This document shows positions 37,100 to 44,741 of a stretch of 64,000 nt of DNA, piece after piece. The position numbers were made by a program, and so were the translations under genes. The stretch is from Serratia marcescens (GTDB lineage Bacteria; Pseudomonadota; Gammaproteobacteria; Enterobacterales; Enterobacteriaceae). The stretch lies in NCBI GenBank assembly GCA_015548865.1, contig JADMXW010000015.1:1-64000 (forward strand), in the 5' to 3' direction. The notes beneath the pieces were generated by a model, which saw nothing but the letters and a program-made list of their open reading frames with translations, was not told the DNA's origin and did not search any database. The number at the start of each line of letters is the position of its first letter. Positions within the stretch are counted from its first letter, which is position 1.

Positions 37100-38095
37100 T
37101 TAACGGCGTTGAACATAAGTGATTGCCAGGGCGGCGGCCAGCACCAGCCCTTTGATAATGTCCATGGCGTAATAGGGAACGGAAAGCATCACCAGCCCGT
37201 TCTGCAATACGCCGAGGATCACCGCGCCGACCAGCGTACCCAATGCGTTGGGTTTGCCGGAACCAGCGAGTGAAAAGCCGATCCAGGCTGCAGCAACGGC
37301 ATCCATCAGGTAACCACCACCGGCGTTGACCTGCGATGAGCCGATGCGCGATGCCAGCAAAATACCGCCCAATCCTGCCAATAATGAGGCGAGGATATAG
37401 GCTGCAACGCGGTAACGGGTGGTGCGAATGCCGGAGAGCCGTGCGGCTTCAGCGTTGCCGCCGATGGCATACATGCGGCGGCCATGTTTAGTCAATGACA
37501 GGCCCAACTGCGCCACCAACGTGACAGCCAACATGATAATCACGATAGTCGGTACCTGACCGAGCAGAGAAAATGCGTCAGGAATCATGCCTTCTGCCAT
37601 CTCTCCACTGGGCAACACCATATTTTGGGTAATGGAACCACCATAGCTGTAAGTCATCGCTACGCCTTGAATCACAAACAGGCTGGCAAGTGTTGCCAAC
37701 ATGTCGGGAATTTTCAGCACTACGATGAGAAAAGCATTAAACAGGCCGACAAGTGTACACAGCAGCAGCGTCACCAGAATCGCTTCGGTGGTGCCAAATC
37801 CGTGCCAGACAAACAGTGAAATGACCAAGGCGTTTGCCAGTGATGCCGTGGAACCCACGGACAGATCGAATCCACCTACCGTGAGTGAGATAGAGACGCC
37901 AATGGCGATCACCGTGACGATCGCAATCGAGCGTAGAATGTTGATGATGTTGTACGGATCGAGAAAGTTGTCGGAAGCGATGCCAAACAACGCGATCAGC
38001 ACAATCACCGTCAGCAGCATTCCCCACTTGTAGAGAAACTCAAACAGCTTTTGGCGGCCCGAAACTGTCGCCTTAAGGGAAAGTGCTTTGCTCAC
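37100..38095 (-). CDS. Ribose-type ABC transporter permease
   Basis: 331-aa inner-membrane permease of the RbsC/AraH family with eight to ten helices. 'GGFDLSVGSTASLANALV' is the RbsC signature, and 'GGNAEAARLSGIRTTRYRVAAYILASLLAGLGGILLASRIG' carries the ATPase-docking region. Start GTG 38095 overlaps the ATPase stop by 4 bases (GTGA), so the two are translationally coupled. Confidence 0.9.
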   Translation of the reverse strand: MSKALSLKATVSGRQKLFEFLYKWGMLLTVIVLIALFGIASDNFLDPYNIINILRSIAIVTVIAIGVSISLTVGGFDLSVGSTASLANALVISLFVWHGFGTTEAILVTLLLCTLVGLFNAFLIVVLKIPDMLATLASLFVIQGVAMTYSYGGSITQNMVLPSGEMAEGMIPDAFSLLGQVPTIVIIMLAVTLVAQLGLSLTKHGRRMYAIGGNAEAARLSGIRTTRYRVAAYILASLLAGLGGILLASRIGSSQVNAGGGYLMDAVAAAWIGFSLAGSGKPNALGTLVGAVILGVLQNGLVMLSVPYYAMDIIKGLVLAAALAITYVQRR

Positions 38096-39612
38096 GCTGG
38101 GGTTCCTCCGGTGGAGTAAAGTAAAAGAGTCTCTTCGCTGGCTTTGCGGCCATCCAGCTCAGCCACAATGCGCCCGTCCCACAGTACGCAAATGCGATCG
38201 CACAGCCCGACCAGCTCAGCGAATTCACCGAAAGCGTAAATCACGCCTTTGCCTTCGCGAGCCAGTTGATCAATCAAAAGAAAGAGATCGGTTTTGGCTT
38301 TCACATCAACGCCTTTGGTCGGTTCATCAAAGATCAGTACATCGGCATCGTTACGCAGCCATTTGCCAATGGCGACCTTCTGTTGATTGCCGCCTGACAG
38401 GCGACGCAGCGTCTGTGCTGGCCCGGTGGTTCGCACCCCGAGACGAGAAATAATCTCCTGTGCCCAGCGCCATGCGCGCCGATAATTGAAAAGGCCCCAG
38501 CGAGAAAAGCTATCGTCGGCGCTAATGCTCAGGTTCATCGCCACCGACTCGTCAATAAAAATGCCTTCTTTGCGACGCTCTTCCGGCACCAGAGCAATAC
38601 CCGCGGCGACAGCATCCGCCGGTGTGGTAGGCTGCCAAGGTTTGCCACGCAGTTCACCCGCTCGCACGCGGCTGGCATTGGCACCAAACAGCGCTTTGCA
38701 TAATTCGGTTTTTCCTGCGCCTGCAAGTCCAGCAATTCCAAGAATCTCTCCTCTGCGCAGCTGCAGCGAGATATCGTGCAGTAAGGTATTGTCATGCAGA
38801 CCCTCAATGGATAATAGTGCCTTACCGGTTATCGCTGGACGGTGTGGCGGGTAGATATCATTCAATGCATGGCCAAGCATCTTTTCGACGATCGCTTCGC
38901 CGCTTAGTCCAGTCATTGGGCTACTTTCAATCAGGCGACCATCGCGCAATACGGTCATGCGATCGCAAATCGCTTTTAACTCATGGATACGGTGCGAGAT
39001 AAACACCACGCCGATACCGCTGTGCTGCAAGCGTTGAACCACACTGAACAGACGCTCGCTTTCATGTTGATCGAGCGGTGCCGTGGGTTCATCCAGGATC
39101 AGGAAGCGACAATGGTGGGAGAGGGCGCGAGCCAATAGAATCTGCTGCTTTTCAGCCAGTGAACATTGCTCGATGCGGCGACGTACGTCCAGATCCACGC
39201 CCAACAGTGCCAGCGCGTTGCGAGCGCTGTGGCGAATATGTCGCCAGCGATAGGTATGCCCTGGCTCTGCCAATTGATCGAGCATAATGTTTTCAGCCAC
39301 GCTCAGGCCCGGCACCAACGCGACGTCGACTTCCTGTTGTACCAAATGAATACCAAGCTGCTTGGCCTGGCGTGGTGCACGAATCTCAACGGGTTCCCCG
39401 TCAATGACAATGGTTCCCTGATAGTGCTCATGCGCACCGGAAAGCACCGCCATCAGCGTCGATTTGCCTGCGCCGTTGGCCCCCGTCAGCGCGTGGATAG
39501 AACCGCCTTCCAACGCGAAATCAACCTGCGTCAGCGCGGCGAAGCCGGAAAAGGCAATGGAAATTCCACGCATTTCCAGTCTGTGTGGCGTTGGCTGAAG
39601 TGTGTGCGTCAT
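38092..39612 (-). CDS. Ribose-type ABC transporter ATPase (two domains)
   Basis: 506-aa ATPase of the RbsA/MglA class. The first ABC domain has Walker A 'GANGAGKST', a signature-like 'CSLAEKQQILLARAL' and Walker B 'FLILDEPTAP'. The second has 'GLAGAGKTE' (degenerate Walker A), 'LSGGNQQKVAIGKWL' and 'VLIFDEPTKGVD'. The first domain's usual LSVGQ is replaced by CSLAEKQQ, common in this class. ATG 39612 is preferred over 39621, which has no spacing to its ribosome site. First gene of the operon; a MetJ-like box cluster lies about 105 bases upstream. Confidence 0.88.
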   Translation of the reverse strand: MTHTLQPTPHRLEMRGISIAFSGFAALTQVDFALEGGSIHALTGANGAGKSTLMAVLSGAHEHYQGTIVIDGEPVEIRAPRQAKQLGIHLVQQEVDVALVPGLSVAENIMLDQLAEPGHTYRWRHIRHSARNALALLGVDLDVRRRIEQCSLAEKQQILLARALSHHCRFLILDEPTAPLDQHESERLFSVVQRLQHSGIGVVFISHRIHELKAICDRMTVLRDGRLIESSPMTGLSGEAIVEKMLGHALNDIYPPHRPAITGKALLSIEGLHDNTLLHDISLQLRRGEILGIAGLAGAGKTELCKALFGANASRVRAGELRGKPWQPTTPADAVAAGIALVPEERRKEGIFIDESVAMNLSISADDSFSRWGLFNYRRAWRWAQEIISRLGVRTTGPAQTLRRLSGGNQQKVAIGKWLRNDADVLIFDEPTKGVDVKAKTDLFLLIDQLAREGKGVIYAFGEFAELVGLCDRICVLWDGRIVAELDGRKASEETLLLYSTGGTPA

Positions 39613-39715
39613 GACGGTCATCCCAGGAAAAAAATCATCTGATCGGCCAGATCTTTCACGGGGTGATAACGCCTGGCAATGAACGAAAACGCATAAGATA
39701 AAGCAAAATGTTATT

Positions 39716-39739
39716 AGCCGTCCAGATGTCCAGATGTAA
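39716..39739 (-). promoter_or_regulatory. Tandem MetJ-like boxes upstream of the ABC operon
   Basis: Three adjacent 8-mers, AGCCGTCC, AGATGTCC and AGATGTAA, match the MetJ box AGACGTCT at 6, 6 and 5 of 8 positions. MetJ binds tandem 8-bp boxes without spacers, as arranged here. They overlap a possible promoter of the minus-strand operon. Confidence 0.55.
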
Positions 39740-39814
39740 CGTGAGGATAATTCATAAAACAGACGCTTACGATGCAACATGAAAAAAATGCATCATGATG
39801 TTATCAATGTTTAT

Positions 39815-39830
39815 AGCCATCCAGAAGTCT
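39815..39830 (+). promoter_or_regulatory. Tandem MetJ-like boxes upstream of hcxA
   Basis: AGCCATCC and AGAAGTCT, end to end, match AGACGTCT at 5 and 7 of 8. They end 63 bases before hcxA and overlap the -35 region of a promoter with a -10-like GATAAT at 39848-39853. Confidence 0.55.
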
Positions 39831-39892
39831 GTTTGTGGTAAGGTAGTGATAATTCACCCTATGACAGTCAACACATGACAGGATTTAGCACC

Positions 39893-40981
39893 ATGACCAG
39901 CACAGCAATTCGCGTGGTACCCGGCCCCGCCAACTATTACTCCTACCCTGGTGCGTTGCAGGAGCTGGAGAACCTTTATACTCCGGCACAGCTGGAAAGT
40001 GCGGTCTGGATTTATGGTGAACGGGCGATTGCAGCGGCTACGTCGTTTTTGCCTGCGGCATTCACATTAGCCGGTGCGAAGCACATTGCTTTTGGCGGCC
40101 ATTGCAGCGAAAGCGCGGTGGGGAGACTCTGTGCTCAAGCGGGGGACGATCGTCAGGTGGTGATTGGTGTCGGCGGCGGTGCACTGCTGGATACGGCTAA
40201 AGTGGTGGCACGTCGCCTCGGTGTACCACTGGTAGCTATCCCTACCATCGCCGCGACGTGTGCCGCCTGGACGCCGCTTTCTGTCTGGTATAACGATGAA
40301 GGGCAGGCGCTGCGTTTTGAAATTTTCAATGATGCCAACCACCTGGTGCTGGTGGAGCCAAATATTATTCTGCGCGCGCCGCAGGAATATTTGTTGGCAG
40401 GGATCGGTGATACGCTGGCGAAATGGTATGAAGCGGTGGTGTTGAGTCCACAACCGGAAAATCTGCCACTGACCGTGCGTTTGGGTATTGAAGCGGCGCT
40501 CTCCATTCGTGATGTGTTGCTCAACAACAGCGAACAGGCGTTGACCGATCAACGGCATGGCGAACTGACGCAGGCTTTCCTTGATGTCGTTGATGCGATT
40601 ATTGCGGGAGGCGGGATGGTCGGCGGATTGGGTGAGCGCTACACTCGCGTGGCTGCGGCGCATGCCGTGCATAACGGGCTGACCACATTACCGCAAACTG
40701 AGCGTTTCCTGCACGGTACTAAAGTGGCTTATGGCATTCTGGTGCAGAGCGAACTGCTCGGGCAGCGCGACGTTACTGAGCAACTGATTGCTGCATTTGC
40801 GCGTTTCAATCTGCCTACCAGCCTGAAAGCGTTGGATGTAGATATCCATCATCAAGCCGATGTGGATAAAGTCATTGCGCGTACGCTGGCGCCGTTTGAG
40901 TCGATCCATGCGTTGCCGGTCTCGCTGAGTGCTGAAAGCCTGCGGGGGGCCATTGAACGGGTTGAGGCGTTGTCAGCGTAA
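39893..40981 (+). CDS. hcxA: Hydroxycarboxylate dehydrogenase A
   Basis: 362-aa iron-containing, glycerol-dehydrogenase-like protein, very close to E. coli HcxA (YbdH): 'RVVPGPANYYSYPG', 'VVIGVGGGALLDTAKVVARRLGVPLVAIPTIAATCAAWTP', 'GIGDTLAKWYEAVVL', 'HAVHNGLTTLPQTERFLHGTKVAYGILVQ'. The second motif holds the NAD(P) glycine loop; Asp and His residues in the later motifs bind the metal. The E. coli enzyme reduces 2-oxo acids such as 2-oxobutanoate. E. coli ybdH lies beside ybdL, a methionine aminotransferase gene. ATG 39893 matches the family start. Divergent from the ABC operon with MetJ-like boxes between. Confidence 0.93.
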   Translation: MTSTAIRVVPGPANYYSYPGALQELENLYTPAQLESAVWIYGERAIAAATSFLPAAFTLAGAKHIAFGGHCSESAVGRLCAQAGDDRQVVIGVGGGALLDTAKVVARRLGVPLVAIPTIAATCAAWTPLSVWYNDEGQALRFEIFNDANHLVLVEPNIILRAPQEYLLAGIGDTLAKWYEAVVLSPQPENLPLTVRLGIEAALSIRDVLLNNSEQALTDQRHGELTQAFLDVVDAIIAGGGMVGGLGERYTRVAAAHAVHNGLTTLPQTERFLHGTKVAYGILVQSELLGQRDVTEQLIAAFARFNLPTSLKALDVDIHHQADVDKVIARTLAPFESIHALPVSLSAESLRGAIERVEALSA

Positions 40982-40995
40982 GGCCACATGTTATC

Positions 40996-41463
40996 CTATC
41001 GTACGTGATCGTCCACATTGGTGATCAGCAGATTAAAGACAATACGCCGCCATAATTCCGCCAAATCTTCCAACGGTGCGACGCTGCGCGTGAGAATGAC
41101 ATCGGCAATTTGGCTATAGGCATAATCCTCTGCGCGAGAAGCTTGCAGCATTGAACCGGCGGAAAGGTAAGAAATTCGGCCACCGTTTGGAGTGCGATCA
41201 AAGCGGCGTATCAACGCTACAGGAATATCCTCTGACATAATGATTCGCGATGCGGCCACCCGAATACCTGCCGTTGCGGCGAGTTGTAGTGCCAACACTT
41301 CGCCTCGCGTGACGCTGCGATCGTCCTGTACGCTTGGAAACTTACCGATAGCCAGATGCCCGTCATCATCCATTACGGAATATTTGTGGCGCATACCGCC
41401 CAGAGGAGTCCCTCTTTCTCGGAGGTATTTCAAATCGGCAGCCGTTTCTTTGTTCATTTCCAC
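40996..41463 (-). pseudogene. HipA-type kinase toxin, internal fragment
   Basis: 155 codons matching the middle of HipA: 'GTPLGGMRHKYSVMDDDGHLAIGKFPS' (nucleotide loop), 'GEVLALQLAATAGIRVAASRI', 'PVALIRRFDR', 'RISYLSAGSML' and 'LWRRIVFNLLITNVDDH'. The chain stops right after NVDDH, where HipA continues with the catalytic and Mg-binding segment, and lacks the N-terminal 100-odd residues. The break point lies 15 bases from the hcxA stop. With no full kinase domain it cannot be an active toxin. Confidence 0.8.
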
Positions 41464-41490
41464 GGCGCGTGTAGCACCAATCAGTCATGA

Positions 41491-41613
41491 CTATAACCCT
41501 CCCGAACCCGACGTGAGGCGTTTGGTGCGTACACGCTGAGGAAGGGCATCGTTCATCTTGAGTGCCCGAACAACAGGGGCGGAAATCGATCGAGTATTGG
41601 GTTTAGCGCTCAC
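41491..41613 (-). pseudogene. HipB-type antitoxin N-terminal remnant
   Basis: A 40-codon frame from GTG 41613 (AAGGATCACAT before it) reads 'SAKPNTRSISAPVVRALKMN' and soon after 'QRVRTKRLTSG', then stops. The first part resembles the beginning of Xre antitoxins encoded beside HipA; the helix-turn-helix itself is gone. With the hipA fragment just downstream it marks a decayed hipBA module. A short ATG frame at 41482 on the same strand may be the lost hipA start. Confidence 0.5.
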
Positions 41614-41637
41614 ATGTGATCCTTTAAGCCAATTAAA

Positions 41638-41653
41638 CGCTCATATATGAGCG
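41638..41653 (-). promoter_or_regulatory. Palindromic operator of the decayed hipBA module
   Basis: CGCTCATATATGAGCG is a perfect 16-bp palindrome 25 bases upstream of the antitoxin remnant, a place where HipB-type proteins bind to autoregulate. Confidence 0.45.
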
Positions 41654-41689
41654 CTTAACGGTATAGGAGACAAACATGAGAATGGTGAA

Positions 41690-42436
41690 CTACAGTGGCA
41701 GATAAAAATCAAACCGGTGGCTTTTGGTGGTGAGCATCGATTGGGCGGCAATGCCTGCTAGCGGCGGGGCGTAGTCAGGGCGTTTTACCACAACACGTTT
41801 TTTCGCCAATGCTCGCGCGGGAGCCAGCAGAGCATCTGCATCTTCGTCCGCCCCTACCAGTGATTGAAACACTCGCATCTCTTTCTTTACCAGCGCACTT
41901 TTTTGCCGATGAGGAAACATGGGATCGAGGTAGACCACATCTGGCGGTGGTGTAATATCGCTCAGAGCGGTGTGGCTAGAGGCGTGAATCAGCGTCAATC
42001 TTTCGCGCAGCCAAGAGCCTATCTCTGCATCTTCGTAGCCGCGCCTTAAACCATCATCGAGCAGAGCGGCAACCACGGGATTACGCTCCAGCATCCGGAC
42101 ATGACAGCCTAGAGAGGCCAGCACAAAGGCGTCACGCCCCAGTCCGGCAGTCGCGTCCACGACGTCCGGCAGATAATCTTTTTTGATGCCGACCGCTTTA
42201 GCGACTGCTTCGCCACGCCCGCCGCCAAAGCGCCGGCGGTGGGCCATCGTGCCAGAGGCGAAATCGACATAGATAGCGCCGAGCTTTTCTTCATCCTGCT
42301 TGCGCAACTCCAGGCGTTCTGGCGTCAGTACCAGCGCCAGCGTTGCGGCAGGATCGTCCTGTAATTCCCAGCGTGCCGCTAATGCATCAAGGGCGCTTCG
42401 ACAGGCGCCCCCTTCTGTCATCAGGCTGATGTTCAC
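41690..42436 (-). CDS. rsmJ: 16S rRNA (guanine-1516-N2)-methyltransferase
   Basis: 248-aa SAM-dependent rRNA methyltransferase, close to E. coli RsmJ (YhiQ). '[22 protein letters not shown]', '[18 protein letters not shown]' (SAM loop), '[15 protein letters not shown]', '[16 protein letters not shown]' (catalytic motif IV) and '[12 protein letters not shown]' are all present. It overlaps the prlC stop by 4 bases (GTGA), so it is translated with prlC. Start GTG 42436. Confidence 0.95.
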   Translation of the reverse strand: MNISLMTEGGACRSALDALAARWELQDDPAATLALVLTPERLELRKQDEEKLGAIYVDFASGTMAHRRRFGGGRGEAVAKAVGIKKDYLPDVVDATAGLGRDAFVLASLGCHVRMLERNPVVAALLDDGLRRGYEDAEIGSWLRERLTLIHASSHTALSDITPPPDVVYLDPMFPHRQKSALVKKEMRVFQSLVGADEDADALLAPARALAKKRVVVKRPDYAPPLAGIAAQSMLTTKSHRFDFYLPL

Positions 42437-44475
42437 CCTTTGATACCATAGTGGTGCAGCATGGCATCAAGCTGTGGTTCACGGCCACGGAAGCGTTTGA
42501 ACAAATCCATTGGCGCTTCAGAACCGCCGCGCGACAGGATGTTATCCAGGAAAGATTGGCCCGTGGTGCGATTGAAGATGCCTTCCTCTTCGAAGCGTGA
42601 GTAGGCATCTGCTGCCAGCACATCGGCCCACAGGTAGCTGTAGTAACCTGCGGCGTAACCGCCTGCAAAGATATGGCTGAAGGCATGCGGGAAACGATTC
42701 CAGCTCGGACTTGGCACGACGGCGACCTTGGCTTTGACATCGGCCAGTGTCGGCAGAATTTGCGCACCTTTTGCCGGATCGTACTCAGCGTGCAGGCGGA
42801 AATCGAACAGGCCAAACTCTAACTGGCGCAGGATAAACAGCGCAGCCTGATAGTTTTTGGCCGCCAGCATTTTGTCTAGCATCGCTTGTGGCAGAGGTTC
42901 GCCGGTTTCGTAATGACCGGAGATAAACGCCAGCGCTTCTGGCTCCCAGCACCAGTTCTCCATAAACTGGCTTGGTAGCTCGACGGCATCCCATGGCACA
43001 CCGTTAATGCCAGCGACACCGGCGGTATCGATTTGCGTGAGCATATGGTGCAGGCCGTGTCCAAACTCATGGAACAGGGTTGTCACTTCATCGTGGGTGA
43101 ACAACGCGGGTTTACCATTAACCGGACGATTGAAGTTGCACACCAGATAGGCAACCGGTTTTTGCAGTTCACCGTTGCTCTTGCGCAACCGCCCAGCGCA
43201 GTCATCCATCCAGGCTCCGCCACGTTTGTGTTCCCGTGCATAAAGATCGAGATAGAAGCTGCCGCGTAGCTCACCGCTTTCATCGAACAGGTCGAAGAAA
43301 CGCACTTCTGGGTGCCATACATCCACATCGTGACGTTCTTTAGCCGTAATGCCGTAAATGCGCTTCACGACTTCAAACAGCCCTTCAACAACGCGCTGTT
43401 CCGGAAAATAAGGGCGCAGTTGCTCATCGCTGATGGTGTAGAGGTGCTGTTTTTGCAATTCGCTGTAGTAAGTAATGTCCCAGGGTTGCAGCTCGTCAGC
43501 GCCATAATGCGTTTTAGCGAAGGCGCGCAGCTGTGCCAGCTCTGTTTCACCCTGTGGGCGGGCACGCGTTGCCAGGTCGTTCAGGAAATCCAGCACCTGC
43601 TGCGGGTTTTCTGCCATTTTGGTGGCAAGAGATTTATCGGCAAAGCTGTCAAAGCCCAACAGTTGCGCCAGTTCATGGCGCAGTGCCAACTCTTCTGCCA
43701 TTATCTCACTGTTATCCCATTTGCCCGCATTTGGCCCCTGATCGGAGGCGCGGGTTGCATAAGCGCGATACATCTCTTCACGCAGTGCCTGATTGGCACA
43801 GTAGGTCATGACAGGCAGATAGCTGGGGATATCCAGCGTCAGCAGCCAACCTTCCAGCCCTTTCGCTTCAGCTTGTGCAGCGGCGGCGGCCAGCGCGCTT
43901 TCCGGCATCCCTTCAAGCTGTGCTACGTCAGTGATGTGTTTATTCCAGCCCATGGTGGCATCGAGCACGTTATTGCTGTATTGCGCGCCGAGTTCAGACA
44001 GGCGTGCGGCGATTTCGCCATAGCGTTTCTGTTTTTCCGGCGGTAAACCGATGCCGGACAGCTCGAAGTCACGCAGCGCATTATCCACCGCTTTTTTCTG
44101 CGCCAGACTCAATGTGGCGTAGTGGGCCCCTTCTTTCAGGTCGCGATAAGCCTGATACAACCCAGTATGTTGCCCAACCCAGGTACTGTACTCAGAGAGC
44201 AGTGGTAAGCACTGTTCGTAGGCACTGCGAAGTTCAGGGCTATTTTTCACGGCATTGAGGTGGCTGATAGGAGAAAACAGACGGCCCAGACGATCGTCGC
44301 TCTCTGCCAGCGGCTGACACAGATTTTCCCAGGTGAACGGTGCCCCCTGCGCGACGACACGTTCAACCGCATTGCGGCAGTCAGCCAGCGCTGATTGAAC
44401 AGCGGGGACGATATCATCGACATTGATGGCGGAAAACGGGGGCAAGGTGAACGGGGTCAATAATGGATTCGTCAT
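42433..44475 (-). CDS. prlC: Oligopeptidase A
   Basis: 680-aa cytoplasmic zinc metallopeptidase of family M3. '[11 protein letters not shown]' is the HExxH zinc site, and the third ligand Glu lies about 25 residues on in '[13 protein letters not shown]'. It trims signal peptides and other oligopeptides and is a dosage suppressor of secretion defects in E. coli. Size and ends ('[14 protein letters not shown]', 'HYGIKG') match the family. Order prlC-rsmJ as in E. coli. Confidence 0.96.
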   Translation of the reverse strand: MTNPLLTPFTLPPFSAINVDDIVPAVQSALADCRNAVERVVAQGAPFTWENLCQPLAESDDRLGRLFSPISHLNAVKNSPELRSAYEQCLPLLSEYSTWVGQHTGLYQAYRDLKEGAHYATLSLAQKKAVDNALRDFELSGIGLPPEKQKRYGEIAARLSELGAQYSNNVLDATMGWNKHITDVAQLEGMPESALAAAAAQAEAKGLEGWLLTLDIPSYLPVMTYCANQALREEMYRAYATRASDQGPNAGKWDNSEIMAEELALRHELAQLLGFDSFADKSLATKMAENPQQVLDFLNDLATRARPQGETELAQLRAFAKTHYGADELQPWDITYYSELQKQHLYTISDEQLRPYFPEQRVVEGLFEVVKRIYGITAKERHDVDVWHPEVRFFDLFDESGELRGSFYLDLYAREHKRGGAWMDDCAGRLRKSNGELQKPVAYLVCNFNRPVNGKPALFTHDEVTTLFHEFGHGLHHMLTQIDTAGVAGINGVPWDAVELPSQFMENWCWEPEALAFISGHYETGEPLPQAMLDKMLAAKNYQAALFILRQLEFGLFDFRLHAEYDPAKGAQILPTLADVKAKVAVVPSPSWNRFPHAFSHIFAGGYAAGYYSYLWADVLAADAYSRFEEEGIFNRTTGQSFLDNILSRGGSEAPMDLFKRFRGREPQLDAMLHHYGIKG

Positions 44476-44741
44476 ATCGCGGTCCTATCGTTATGTGTCA
44501 GCCAGCGACAAGGGCCGTTGTGTGAGCGGCGGTGCCGGCAAAAAAGAGTGAACTAATGGTTAACATGAGGCCAGTCGATCGAAAAATCAATGAAGCGTAG
44601 AAAATTCCTTGGTGCGCGGATGTGTTAAGGAAAAGGCCGGAGATATTTCATTTGGACAGAATTTATTTTCTGCCCGATTTGAGCGTTCGCGTGACCTCCC
44701 TGAAGTGTGAATTTTTTCATGTAACCTGTCAGGGAAAAACA

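Noticed and set aside
43312..44046. 244-codon open frame antisense to prlC
   Set aside because: Entirely inside a well-conserved peptidase gene; no family look.
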